Of a stretch of 64,000 bases of DNA, positions 37,985 to 48,000 are shown piece after piece. The stretch covers positions 6,262,001 to 6,326,000 of the forward strand of contig NZ_JARUMJ010000001.1 in NCBI RefSeq assembly GCF_036898465.1. The letters run 5' to 3'. Position 1 is the first letter of the stretch, and each line of letters starts with the position of its first letter. Below the pieces are notes generated by a model, which saw nothing but the letters and a program-made list of their open reading frames with translations, did no database searches and had not been told where the DNA came from. Origin of the DNA: Streptomyces sp. B21-105. GTDB lineage: Bacteria > Actinomycetota > Actinomycetes > Streptomycetales > Streptomycetaceae. The translations under genes and the position numbers were made by a program.

Positions 37985-39013
37985 TCACCGGAGGTGGGGG
38001 AGCACCTCCGAGCCCAGCCGCCGTACGTTCTCCTCGGTGGCCGCCAGGTCGCCGGAGCCCTCGACGAGCAGCGCGAAGCGCGAGATGCCCGTCCGCTCGC
38101 TGGTGGCCGCGAGGCGGTCGGCGCACAGCCTCGGCGTGCCCACCGGGTGCAGCCCGCAGAGCAGTTCGGTGTACGCCACCGGGTCCCGCATGGAGCGGGG
38201 CCGGCCGTCCACCGTGACATGGGCGTCGAGCCCCTGCTTCAGCCAGCCCGGCATGGCCTTCACCAGGGTCTCCACCGCGTCCGTGCGCCGGTCCGCGATC
38301 TGGCAGACGCCCGCCGAGACATGCGCCGCGCCGCGGATCTCGCTCTCGGACCGCCCGGCCGCGCGGGCGAACCGCCGCCACAGGGCGACCATCTCGGCCT
38401 TCTCCTCGTCCCCCACGTGCATGCCGAGCAGCATCGGCAGGCCGCGCTCGGCGGCCAGCCGCACGCTCGCCGGTGAGGTGCACGCGACGACGACCTCCGG
38501 CCCGGACGTCTCCGTCAGAGCCTCCGACGGCCGGGGCACGACGGGGACTTCACGGAAGCGGAAGCGCTCGCCGTCGGCTCCCACCGAGGGTTCGCGCAGC
38601 CAGCGCACCAGCAGATCGAGTGATTCCGGGAACCCCTTCTCGTACGCCTCCAGCCCGGAGCCGAACACCTCGAGGTCGACCCACGGCCCGCCGCGGCCGA
38701 CGCCCAGCGAGAAGCGGCCGCCGCTGGTCAGGTGCAGCAGCGCGGCCTGTTCGCCGAGCGCCACGGGATGGACGGTGGGCAGCACGCTGACCGCGGTGCC
38801 CACCCTGATGCGGCGGGTGCGGCCCAGCAGCAGAGCGGCGAGCGTGACCGCCGACGGGCATGTGCCGTACGGCACGAAGTGGTGCTCGGCCAGCCAGACC
38901 GAGTCGAGCCCCGCCTCCTCGGCGACCTCGGCCGAGCGGACCGCGCGGTGCAGCGCCTCGCCCTGACCCTGGCCGGGGAACTGGGCCCCCAACACAAAAC
39001 TTCCAACGCGCAT
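37985..39013 (-). CDS. LLM-class (luciferase-like) oxidoreductase
   Basis: 342 residues of the TIM-barrel family using FMN or F420. Motifs: SVWLAEHHFVPYGTCPSAVTLAA near residue 40, GTAVSVLPTVHPVALGEQAALLHLTSGGRFSLGVGRGGP, and C-terminal ELLCGLHPVGTPRLCADRL. Substrate and cofactor cannot be told from sequence; streptomycetes have many such genes. Start is the ATG at 39013 with a GCAGGAAAG site. Convergent with the SCO5389-family gene. Confidence 0.88.
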   Translation of the reverse strand: MRVGSFVLGAQFPGQGQGEALHRAVRSAEVAEEAGLDSVWLAEHHFVPYGTCPSAVTLAALLLGRTRRIRVGTAVSVLPTVHPVALGEQAALLHLTSGGRFSLGVGRGGPWVDLEVFGSGLEAYEKGFPESLDLLVRWLREPSVGADGERFRFREVPVVPRPSEALTETSGPEVVVACTSPASVRLAAERGLPMLLGMHVGDEEKAEMVALWRRFARAAGRSESEIRGAAHVSAGVCQIADRRTDAVETLVKAMPGWLKQGLDAHVTVDGRPRSMRDPVAYTELLCGLHPVGTPRLCADRLAATSERTGISRFALLVEGSGDLAATEENVRRLGSEVLPHLR

Positions 39014-39234
39014 GGACTTTCCTGCTTCCTTGGCTCCGACACGGAGCTCCCCCGCCCGGCATAACCGTCCGACACGTGCCGAGGACACGGCCTGGCGGAG
39101 AGATTTGCGGATTGTCTGCCGAATGGGACGTCCGGGAAGGGCGCCTGCGGGTCTGTCGCCCCACGGGTGCCCCGGCCGGCGCCGCGTACGCTGGAAGACG
39201 GTCCTGTCCCCTGTATAGCCCCGTGAGGTGTCCT

Positions 39235-39567
39235 GTGTCGCCGCGTCGCAACCGACCCAAGGATGAGGGCTCGTCGGGCCGGAGCGCCGAGGACGACCGC
39301 GCGCGCCGCTACGGCGGCTGGGAGTCGGCGCAGGACTGGCACGGCGAGCGGTGGAGCGTGCGGCACGTGGCCGGGGCGAGCGCCCAGGGCAAGACGTACC
39401 GGTGCCCCGGCTGCGACCAGTTGATCCCCGGCGGCGTCCCGCACGTGGTGGCCTGGCCGGAGCACGCGGGCGTCGACGACCGGCGTCACTGGCACAAGGC
39501 GTGCTGGAACGCACGGGACCGCCGCACCCCGGGGATGCAGCGGTCCCGTAACGCGCCCAGGTTCTGA
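39235..39567 (+). CDS. small conserved Cys/His protein
   Basis: 110 residues. Basic N terminus, then WESAQDWHGERWSVRHVAGASAQGKTYRCPGCDQLIPGGVPHVVAWPE and HWHKACWNAR: CxxC plus HxxxC and His residues, suggestive of a zinc site. Similar Streptomyces proteins are labelled ATP/GTP-binding, but I see no P-loop apart from GASAQGKT, which is a poor match. Function unknown. GTG start at 39235, with GTGAGG upstream and a TATAGC -10-like box at 39214. Confidence 0.75.
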   Translation: MSPRRNRPKDEGSSGRSAEDDRARRYGGWESAQDWHGERWSVRHVAGASAQGKTYRCPGCDQLIPGGVPHVVAWPEHAGVDDRRHWHKACWNARDRRTPGMQRSRNAPRF

Positions 39568-39627
39568 ACCCGGTTGAACCCGGTCTGTTCGTTGAACCCG
39601 TCTGTTCTCGGCTCGGGGCGCGGTGGC

Positions 39628-40509
39628 CTACACGTCCCGCTTCTCCAGCAGCGCGAAGGCGGCGCCGAGCACGACGGCCGTCGTACCCAGCGCGATCCAC
39701 AGCGGGTCCCAGCCGCTCGGGCCGCTCTCGCTGAGCGAGGCCGCGTAGAAGACGCTGAGCTGGCTGGGGATCGAGTACTCGAAGAGGGCCTGGCGCAGGC
39801 TCTCCAGCGAGGACGAGAACATGAAGATCGCGATGACCAGCGGGGCCAGCAGCAGACCGATCATGATGGTGATGGCGCCCGCCGAGTGCCGGATGATCGA
39901 GCCGACGGCCAGCGACAGCAGCCCGAGCAGCGCCAGGTAGAGGGACACGCCCACGGTGGCCTTCAGCCACTCCGCGCCGCTCGGTTCGCGGGCGCCGGAC
40001 AGCATCGCCACCTGGATCACGGCCACGAAGGCCGACGCCACGAGCGTCACCGTGAAGGCGACGGCGAAGAACACGATCGCCTTCGCGGCGAGGACCCGGC
40101 CGCGCGAGGGGCAGGCGACCATGGTCGTGCGGATCATGCCGGTGCCGTACTCGGAGGCCGTGGTCAGCACGCCGAGCGTGATGACGCACATGCTGCCGAG
40201 GAGCAGTCCGAAGAAGCCGAACGGCAGCGCGGTGTCGCCCGCGAGGTCCTGCTCGGAGGCGTTCGCGGCGACGATCGCTCCGGCCCCCAGCCCGATGCCC
40301 ACGACGAGGAACAGGTACACGCCGAGCGTCCACATGGTGGAGCGCACCGACCGGATCTTGGTCCATTCCGAGGCGATCGCGTTCCCGAGGTGGGTGCGCA
40401 CGATCGGGATCGGCGAGGTGTAGACGGGGCCGGCCGCGGCGTACGAGGCGCCGGGCGCCGTCTGCCAGGCGGGTGCGGCCTGCGGCGACGGGTGCTGCGG
40501 GGTGCTCAT
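39628..40509 (-). CDS. ABC transporter permease (cassette A)
   Basis: 293 residues: an Ala/Pro-rich cytoplasmic N terminus, then six membrane helices of the ABC-2 type. SEWTKIRSVRSTMWTL before helix 1 and TASEYGTGMIRTTMVACPSRGRVLAAK after helix 2 are shared with the second permease at 42 kb. Overlaps the ATPase gene by four bases (ATGA), so the two form a half-transporter pair. Substrate unknown. Confidence 0.88.
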   Translation of the reverse strand: MSTPQHPSPQAAPAWQTAPGASYAAAGPVYTSPIPIVRTHLGNAIASEWTKIRSVRSTMWTLGVYLFLVVGIGLGAGAIVAANASEQDLAGDTALPFGFFGLLLGSMCVITLGVLTTASEYGTGMIRTTMVACPSRGRVLAAKAIVFFAVAFTVTLVASAFVAVIQVAMLSGAREPSGAEWLKATVGVSLYLALLGLLSLAVGSIIRHSAGAITIMIGLLLAPLVIAIFMFSSSLESLRQALFEYSIPSQLSVFYAASLSESGPSGWDPLWIALGTTAVVLGAAFALLEKRDV

Positions 40510-41855
40510 CGGGCGTCCTCGGACTCGGTCGGGGCGTCGGGGGCGGAAACGGGCGCGGGCATCGGCGCTGCTTCGGGCGCCGGCGTCGCGGCCGGAGCAG
40601 CGGGCGCCTTGTCCAGTGAGGGCGTCGGCGCGGGCGGCGCGGCGGGCGCGGCCGCTACCGGTGCCGCGGGCGTCGGCGGAGCGGTCGGGGTCGGGCCCTG
40701 TGCGGGCGGCTGCGCGTACGGGTTGGCGGTGTGCGGGCCGGGAGCCGCGCCGGGCGCCGCGGGGGCGCCGTACGCCCCGTGGGCGGCCGCGGGAGTCGTC
40801 TGGGCCGGCTGCGCAGGCGCGTGACCCTGTGCGTGCGGGGGCGGCGGGGCGTACCAGCCCGGCTGGCCCTGGCCCGGCACCGGCATCGGCGGTTGCGCGC
40901 CGGGCGGAACCTGCTGCTGGAGGCCGGCCTTCTGGTCGATGGTCGACCGGTAGTCCACGGCGCCCTGCGTCATCCGCATGTACGCCTCCTCCAGGGAGGC
41001 CTGGTGCGGCGACAGCTCCCACAGGCGGACGTCGCTGTCGTGGGCGATGTCGCTGATGCGGGGCAACGGCAAGCCCGTCACCCGCAGCGCGCCGTCCTGC
41101 TCGGGCAGGACGTGGCCGCCCGCCTCGGTGAGCGCCGAGGCCAGCTTCTCGCGCAGCTCCGGGTCGGTGTGCGGGGTGCGCACGCGCGCGAAGTCGGCGG
41201 AGTTGGCCGAAATGAAGTCCTTCACGCTCATGTCGGACAGCAGCTGTCCGCGCCCGATGACGATGAGGTGGTCGGCGGTGAGCGCCATCTCGCTCATCAG
41301 GTGGGAGGAGACGAACACCGTGCGGCCTTCGGCGGCCAGCGCCTTCATCAGGTTGCGCACCCAGAGGATGCCCTCCGGGTCGAGGCCGTTGACCGGCTCG
41401 TCGAAGAGCAGCACCTGGGGGTCGCCGAGCAGCGCGGCCGCGATGCCGAGCCGCTGGCCCATGCCCAGGGAGAAGCCCTTGGAGCGCTTGCGGGCCACGT
41501 CCTGGAGACCGACCACACCGAGCACCTCGTCGACCCGCCGGGCCGGGATGCCGGACAGCTGGGCCAGGCTCAGCAGGTGGTTGCGGGCGGTCCGGCCGCC
41601 GTGCACCGCCTTGGCGTCCAGCAGCGCGCCCACCTGACGGGCGGCGTTGGGCAGCCGGCGGTACGGGTAGCCGCCGATCGTCACCGAGCCGGCCGTCGGG
41701 TTGTCCAGGCCCAGGATCATCCGCATGGTCGTGGACTTGCCCGAGCCGTTCGGCCCGAGGAAGCCCGTGACGGCGCCAGGGCGCACCTGGAAGGAAAGGT
41801 TGTACACAGCGGTCTTGTCGCCGTAGCGCTTGGTCAGGCCGACTGCTTCGATCAT
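40506..41855 (-). CDS. ABC transporter ATP-binding protein with long Pro/Ala tail (cassette A)
   Basis: 449 residues. ATPase domain 1-300: Walker A GPNGSGKST, signature FSLGMGQRL, Walker B VLLFDEPVNGLDPEG, His switch SSHLMSEM. The order matches drug or lantibiotic immunity exporters. A 140-residue Pro/Ala/Gln-rich, low-complexity C-terminal tail is unusual and probably disordered. The ATG at 41855 has a GGAG site; a GTG three codons upstream is an alternative. The ATPase core is closely similar to the one at 42739-43797, indicating tandem duplication. Confidence 0.9.
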   Translation of the reverse strand: MIEAVGLTKRYGDKTAVYNLSFQVRPGAVTGFLGPNGSGKSTTMRMILGLDNPTAGSVTIGGYPYRRLPNAARQVGALLDAKAVHGGRTARNHLLSLAQLSGIPARRVDEVLGVVGLQDVARKRSKGFSLGMGQRLGIAAALLGDPQVLLFDEPVNGLDPEGILWVRNLMKALAAEGRTVFVSSHLMSEMALTADHLIVIGRGQLLSDMSVKDFISANSADFARVRTPHTDPELREKLASALTEAGGHVLPEQDGALRVTGLPLPRISDIAHDSDVRLWELSPHQASLEEAYMRMTQGAVDYRSTIDQKAGLQQQVPPGAQPPMPVPGQGQPGWYAPPPPHAQGHAPAQPAQTTPAAAHGAYGAPAAPGAAPGPHTANPYAQPPAQGPTPTAPPTPAAPVAAAPAAPPAPTPSLDKAPAAPAATPAPEAAPMPAPVSAPDAPTESEDAR

Positions 41856-41965
41856 GCTCCGCACCCATCGAAAGGTTCAGGACAGCAGGGCACACGCCCC
41901 CGTAAGGGTTAGGAGACTATCCGGGCGCTGACGGTTCCACCCAAAACAAAGCAAAGCCCAAAGCG

Positions 41966-42736
41966 TTACGCGTCGCGTTTCTTCAGCAGGAGGTAGCCGC
42001 CGGCGAGCGCCGCCACCGTCCACAGCGCCATGATCGCGAACCCGCCCCAGGGCCCGTACGGGGTGTCGTCGTCGATCCGCGGGACCACCTGCATGACCCT
42101 GCTGCCCGCCTGGTCGGGCAGATACCGGCCGATCTTCTTCGTGGCGGAGACGTTGCCGAGGATGTTGGAGATCAGGAAGAAGAACGGCATCAGGATGCCG
42201 AGCGACAGCATCGGTGAGCGCAGCATCGTGGCCACGCCCATCGAGAAGACCGCGATGAGCGTCATGTACAGACCGCCGCCGATCACCGCCCGCAGGACGC
42301 CGCTGTCCTCGAGCGACGCCCGATGGGAGCCGAGCGCGGCCTGCCCCAGGAAGAACGTGACGAAGCTGGTCACGAGCCCCACGGCCAGCGAGAGCCCGGC
42401 GGCCACCGCGATCTTGCTGAACAGGAAGGCGCCGCGCTGCGGCACGGCGGCAAGCGAGGTGCGGATCATGCCGGTGCTGTACTCGTTCGACACCACCAGC
42501 ACCCCGAACACGATCATCGCCAGCTGACCCAGGGTCATCCCGGCGAAGCTGACGAAGGTGGGGTCGAAGGAGAGCCGGTCGTCTCGGCTCATGTTGTCGA
42601 ACTCGTGGTTCGACAGCGCCGAGATCAGCACGCCGAGGGCGACGGTGACCACCACGGCGAGGGACAGCGTCCACACCGTGGACGCCACCGACCGGATCTT
42701 GGTCCATTCGGACCGGATGACCTGGGTCGCCGCCAT
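41966..42736 (-). CDS. ABC transporter permease (cassette B)
   Basis: 256 residues, six membrane helices, ABC-2 type. It shares RSEWTKIRSVASTVWTL and SNEYSTGMIRTSLAAVPQRGAFLFSK with the permease of cassette A but lacks its N-terminal extension. ATG behind GAGGAG, two bases after the stop of its ATPase gene. Confidence 0.88.
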   Translation of the reverse strand: MAATQVIRSEWTKIRSVASTVWTLSLAVVVTVALGVLISALSNHEFDNMSRDDRLSFDPTFVSFAGMTLGQLAMIVFGVLVVSNEYSTGMIRTSLAAVPQRGAFLFSKIAVAAGLSLAVGLVTSFVTFFLGQAALGSHRASLEDSGVLRAVIGGGLYMTLIAVFSMGVATMLRSPMLSLGILMPFFFLISNILGNVSATKKIGRYLPDQAGSRVMQVVPRIDDDTPYGPWGGFAIMALWTVAALAGGYLLLKKRDA

Positions 42737-42738
42737 CG

Positions 42739-43797
42739 TCAGCTCCTCGTCCAGTCGTCGCCCCACCGCTGCCGGGACTGTTCGCCGGGCGCGCCCGCGG
42801 GCAGGCCCGGGGGCACGTCCGCCGGAACATCGGGGGGCACGTCCGCCGGCGCGTCCGCCGCCGGCGTGTCCGTCGGAACGTCCATCGGCACGTCCGTGTG
42901 CGCGTGGTACTGCACCGACTCCGCGGTCAGCCGCATGAACGCCTCCTCCAGGGAGGCCCGCTGCGGGCTCAGCTCGTGCAGCACGATCCGGTGCCGCGCG
43001 GCCAGCTCACCGATGTGCTCGGGCCTGCCGTCGTCGACCTCCAGCACCCCGTCGCCGGTCTCGACGACCACGGCTCCGGCCTCGTGCAGCACATCGAGCA
43101 GCCGCTCCCGCTGCGGGCTGCGGACCCGGACGTAACTGCGCGAGTTCTGCGCGATGAAGTCGGCCATGGAGGTGTCGGCGAGCAGCCGGCCCTGCCCGAT
43201 GACGACGAGATGATCCGCGGTCAGCGCCATCTCGCTCATCAGGTGGGACGAGACGAACACCGTCCGCCCCTGCGAGGCCAGCGATTTCATCAGCGTGCGG
43301 ATCCAGTGGATGCCCTCGGGGTCGAGCCCGTTGACCGGCTCGTCGAACATCAGGATCCGGGGGTCCCCGAGAAGCGCGCCCGCGATGCCCAGCCGCTGCC
43401 CCATGCCCAGCGAGAACCCCTTGGCCTTCTTCCGTGCCACGGAGGTGAGCCCGACGGTGTCCAGCACCTCGTGCACCCGGCTGCGGGCAATGCCGTTGCT
43501 CTGCGCCAGACACAGCAGATGGTTGAAGGCGCTGCGCCCGCCGTGCATGGCCTTGGCGTCGAGCAGGGCGCCGATGCGGGTGAGCGGGTCCTTGAGCCGG
43601 TCGTAGTGCTGCCCGTCGATGAGGACGTCCCCCGCGGTCGGCCGGTCGAGACCGAGCATCATCCGCATGGTGGTGGACTTGCCCGCGCCGTTGGGACCGA
43701 GGAAGCCCGTGACGATGCCCGGTCCGACGGTGAAGCTGAGGTTCTTCACCGCCACCGTGTCGCCGTACCGCTTCGTCAGTCCCGACAGCTCGATCAT
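42739..43797 (-). CDS. ABC transporter ATP-binding protein (cassette B)
   Basis: 352 residues. Walker A GPNGAGKST, signature FSLGMGQRL, Walker B ILMFDEPVNGLDPEG, His switch SSHLMSEM. Paralogue of the cassette A ATPase, with a shorter C-terminal tail carrying DVP/DTP repeats (TDVPMDVPTDTPAADAPADV). Starts the operon ATPase-permease-ATPase-permease on the minus strand. Confidence 0.9.
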   Translation of the reverse strand: MIELSGLTKRYGDTVAVKNLSFTVGPGIVTGFLGPNGAGKSTTMRMMLGLDRPTAGDVLIDGQHYDRLKDPLTRIGALLDAKAMHGGRSAFNHLLCLAQSNGIARSRVHEVLDTVGLTSVARKKAKGFSLGMGQRLGIAGALLGDPRILMFDEPVNGLDPEGIHWIRTLMKSLASQGRTVFVSSHLMSEMALTADHLVVIGQGRLLADTSMADFIAQNSRSYVRVRSPQRERLLDVLHEAGAVVVETGDGVLEVDDGRPEHIGELAARHRIVLHELSPQRASLEEAFMRLTAESVQYHAHTDVPMDVPTDTPAADAPADVPPDVPADVPPGLPAGAPGEQSRQRWGDDWTRS

Positions 43798-43819
43798 GCG
43801 GCCACGCTAAAGCGCGGCA

Positions 43820-43851
43820 AAGCCCCCTGCCACCGGAGTGGCAGAGGGCTT
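43820..43851. terminator. hairpin between filP and ABC cassette B
   Basis: AAGCCCCCTGCCAC (43820-43833) pairs with GTGGCAGAGGGCTT (43838-43851) with one C-A mismatch and the loop CGGA; T-rich sequence is absent. It lies 62 bases downstream of filP and would end that transcript. Confidence 0.7.
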
Positions 43852-43912
43852 CGGCGATGTCCGTTCCCCGTGACTCCCGGACGTCGCCGTGACCTACCGG
43901 GCTTTCCGGGGC

Positions 43913-44851
43913 CTACCGGGACTGCTGCGCCGGGACCCCGCGCGAGATCGGCTCGTCGTCCGTGGACGGCGTACCGGCCGCGGCCACCGCGGCGCCGGTC
44001 AGCGTGGCGAGCATCTCGCGGACGTTCGTCAGCTGCGCGTTGATCGAGTCGCGGCGGTTGGTGAGAGCCGCCAGCTCGCGCTCCGATTCGGAACGGATCC
44101 GGTCCGCCTTGGCGTTCGCGTCGGCCACGATGTCCTCGGCCTGGCGCTGCGCCGTCTCGACGGTCTGACGGGCCCGACGCTCGGCGTCCGTGCGCAGCTT
44201 CTCCGCCTCCAGACGCAGCTGCTCCGCGCGGTGCTCGATCTCCGCGAGACGCTTCTCCGCCTTCTGCTGACGGGACGCCAGGTCGCGCTCCGACTGCTCG
44301 CGGCGCTTGGCCAGGTTGGTCTCGAAGTCGGCGGCGGCCTGCGCGGCCTTCGCGCGGGTCTCCTCGAAGAGGGCGTCCGCCTCCTCACGCTTCGACTGCG
44401 CGTCCTTCTGCGCCTCGGAGCGCAGCTGCGACGCGTCGCTCTTGGCCTTCTCGACGATCCGGACGCCCTCGTCCTCCGCCTTGGACTTGCGCTCCGCGGC
44501 GAACGACTCCGCGTCGTTGCGCACCTGCTGGGCGGCCGACTCGGCGAGCTCCCGGTGCTGCTCGGCCGCGCGACGGGCCTCCTCGCGCAGGTCCTTGGCC
44601 TCTTCCTCGGCGAGGCGGAGGATCTTCTCGACACGCGCGCCGAGACCGGCGTACGACGGCTCCGCGTCGCTTACCTGGGCCTGGGCGTTCTGCGTCTCGA
44701 GGTGGAGCTCCTCGATGCGCTTTTCCAGAGCAGTGATACGAGCCAGAGCGCTGTCACGGTCGGAGACGAGCTTCGAGATGCGTTCGTCCACCTGAGCGCG
44801 GTCGTACCCACGCCGCACAAGCTCGAAGCCGTAGGGGGAAGTGTCGCTCAT
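43913..44851 (-). CDS. filP: FilP, intermediate-filament-like coiled-coil protein
   Basis: 312 residues. Apart from a short head (MSDTSPYGFELVRRGYDRAQVDERI) the protein is nearly all Ala/Glu/Arg/Lys-rich heptad coiled coil, with a DivIVA-like start (GYDRAQVD). In S. coelicolor FilP forms filaments at hyphal tips with DivIVA and gives hyphae stiffness. It is paired with scy on the same strand, as in the reference. A small hairpin (44950-44964) lies between the two genes. Confidence 0.93.
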   Translation of the reverse strand: MSDTSPYGFELVRRGYDRAQVDERISKLVSDRDSALARITALEKRIEELHLETQNAQAQVSDAEPSYAGLGARVEKILRLAEEEAKDLREEARRAAEQHRELAESAAQQVRNDAESFAAERKSKAEDEGVRIVEKAKSDASQLRSEAQKDAQSKREEADALFEETRAKAAQAAADFETNLAKRREQSERDLASRQQKAEKRLAEIEHRAEQLRLEAEKLRTDAERRARQTVETAQRQAEDIVADANAKADRIRSESERELAALTNRRDSINAQLTNVREMLATLTGAAVAAAGTPSTDDEPISRGVPAQQSR

Positions 44852-45034
44852 GGGGTTCCTGTCGAATGAGACCGGTGAGGTGATAGGGGGAATCCTAGGG
44901 GCCTTTGCGGTGTGTCATCGAGCGTATGCGTGTTTGATCTGGAGAATGACACCCCTTTTGGGTGGCTGACCGGCAGACCTCTTGCCAAAACTTGGGTCAA
45001 AGGCCCCAGACTTTAACGCAATCCACACATTCCG

Positions 45035-48000
45035 CTACCCGTCCGAGACCTTCCCACCCGATCGGGGGGCTCCGATGGTCGCACCCGCCTTGACGCCCCC
45101 GTCCTTGCCCCCGGCCGGCGCCTCGAACGACTCCAGCGCCTCCAGCACGTCCTGGACCCGGGAGATCTCCGCTTGGATGTCCTCGCGCCGGCGCACCAGG
45201 ACCTCCAGCTCCCGCTTGCCCTCCTCGACCGTGCGCCGCGCCTCGCGGATCGCCTCGGCCTTGAGCTCCTCGGCCTCGCGCACCAGCGCCGACTTCTTCT
45301 GCTCGGCCTCCTTGAGGAGCCCCTCCGCCTTCTTCACGGCGGCGATACGGACCTTGCCGGCCTCGGAGTTGGCGTCCGACACCAGCTCCCGCGCCTTCGC
45401 CTGCGCCTTCGCGAGCTGCTCCTCGGACGCCTTGATCAGCGCGTCGCAGCGGTCGCCGGTCGACTTCATCGTCTCGGCGGCCTCGCGGCGGGCCCGTTCG
45501 TGCAGCGCCTCGATCTCGCTCGTGATGCGGTCGCGCAGCTCCTCCGCCCGCTCCCTTATGGCCGTCGCGTCCCGCCGGGCGCCGATGAGCAGCTCGTCCG
45601 CGTCGGTACGGGCCTTCTCCACCCGGGAGTTGCCCTCCACCGTCGCCTCGGAGACCAGCCGGTCGGCCTCGCTGCGGGCCGCGCCGACCATCGAGTCGGC
45701 CTGCGCCTCCGCGTCCGCGGTCGTCTTCTGCGCCTGCGTCTGCGCCTCGGCGAGCAGCTTGTCCGCCTCGGCCGCGGTCTCCGTGATGAGGGTGTCGACC
45801 TGCTCGGCCGCCTCGGAGCGGCGCTTGTTGGCCTCCTTGCGGGCCTCGTCCAGCGTCGTGTCGGCCTCCTCGCGGGCCACGCTCATCAGCCGGTCGGCCT
45901 CCGCGGCCGCCTCCGCCTTGAAGCGCTCCGCCTCGGCCCTGACCCGCTCGGCGTGCTGCTGCGCCGACCCCACCGTCTCGGCCGCCTCGACACGCAGCCG
46001 CTCCGCGTCCCCCGACGCGTCCGAGATCAGCTTCTCCGCCTTGGCGACCGACTCGGCGCGCAGCCGCTCGGCCTCCGCGATCGTCTCCGACTGCAGCCGC
46101 TCCGCCTCGGCGATGGTCTCCGACTGGAGCCGCTCCGCCTCGCCTCGGGCCTCGGTGATGAGGGTGTCGGCCTGCGTCGCCGCGTCCGAGCGGATGCGGT
46201 TGGCGTCGTCACGGGCGTCGGCGCGAGTGCGCGACGCGTCCTGCTCGGCCTGGGCGATGGTGTCCGACGACTCCGTACGCACCCGCTGGGCGTGCGCGGA
46301 CGCCTCCGAGCGCAGCCGCTCCGCCTCCGTGATCGCCTCGCCGACGGTCTGCTCGGCCAGCGCCTGCGCCGCCTGAGCCGCCTCGTTCGCCTCCCGCCGG
46401 AGCCGGCCCGCGTCCTCGGCGGCCCGTTCCCGCTCGGCGTAGGCGTCGGTGCGGACCCGGTCCGCCTCCTCCTCGGCCTCGCGCCGGACACGGTCCGCCG
46501 CGTGCTCGGCGGCCGAACGCAGCCCGGTGATCTCGTCCTGCGCCTGCTCGTGCAGCCCGGCCACGGAATCCCGCACCTGCTGCGCGTGCTGCTCGGCCGC
46601 CGACACCATCTCGGTGGCCCGCCGGTCGGCTTCCTCGACCAGCCGGACGGCCTCGGTCTGTGCCTCCTCCACGCGCTTGCGCGCCGAGGCCAGCAGTTCC
46701 TCGCTCTGCTCGCGGGCCCGCTCGCGCTCCTGGCCGGCCTCCTGGCGGGCGGAACCGAGCAGCTCCTCGGCCTCGCGCCGGCGCCGGACGGCCTCCTCCT
46801 GGGCGGCGGCCAGCGTCTCGGACGCCTCGTCGGCCAGCCGCTCGGCGGCGGCCTGTGCCTCCGCGCGCACCCGGTCGGCGGTGTCCTGCGCCTCGGTCTT
46901 GAGCCGCTCCGCCTCCGCGGCCGCGTCGGACCGCAGCCGGACGGCGACCGCCTCGCCCTCGGCGCGTGAGGCGGACGCGTCGGCGGCGGCCTCGTTGCGC
47001 AGCCGCTCCGCCTCCGCGTCGGCCTGCTGCTGGAGGGTGCGGATCCGGTCGGCCGCCTCGTTGCGCAGCCGCTCGGTCTCCTCGACGGCCTCGCGGCGGA
47101 TCCGCGCGGCCTCCTCGCGGGCGTCGGTGAGCGCCTGCTCGGCGGAGGCCAGCCGGCTCTCCGTCTCCGTCTGCAGCCGGGTCAGCTCCTCGGCCGCCTC
47201 CGCCTGCCGCGCCTCTATCCCGCGCTCGGTCTCCTCGCGCAGCTCGCGCGCGGCCTGCTCGGCGTTCGAGGTGATGGTCTCGGCGAGCTCCACCGCCTCC
47301 TCGCGGGAGCGCTCGGCCTCCGCACGGGTGCGCTCCAGGGTCTCGGCGGCCTGCCGGCGCAGCGCGGTGGCGCGCTCGATGGCCTCGGTGCGCACCTTCT
47401 CGCTGTCGGCGGTGGCCTTCTGCCGTAGCTCGTCCGCGTCGGCCTTCGCCTTGGACAGCAGCTCCTCGGCGGTCCTGGCCGCCTCCTCGATCTGCTGGAC
47501 GGCCTCCTTGCGGGCCTCCGCGCGGATCTTCTCGCCCTCGGCGACGGCGTCGGCGCGCAGCTGCTCGGCCTCGCCGCGCAGCCGGCGGGCCTCCTCCTGG
47601 AGCTCGACCGTCTTGGCGCGGTACTCCTTGGTGTCGTCCTTCGCCGAACCCTTGAGCTGCTCGGCGATGTCGTGCGCCTCGGCGCGCAGCCGGTCCGCCT
47701 CGGTCTCCGCCTCACGGCGGATCCGCTCGGCCTCCTCGGCGGCGGCCCTGGTGGTGCGCTGGGCGTCCTCCTGCGCCTTGATGAGGACGTCCTCGGCGGT
47801 CTTCGCCGCCTTCGACAGCTGGGTCGCGCTCTCCTCGGCGGTGAGCGTGCGGGCCTTCTCGGAGGCCTCCGCGACGATCTTCTCGGCCTCGGCACGGGCG
47901 TCGGCGACGAGCTGCTCGGCGTCCGCCTTGGTGGTCTCGGCCTCCTTGGTGGCCTCGCTGACCAGCCGGGCGACCTGCTCCTTCGCGGTACGGGTGCGCT

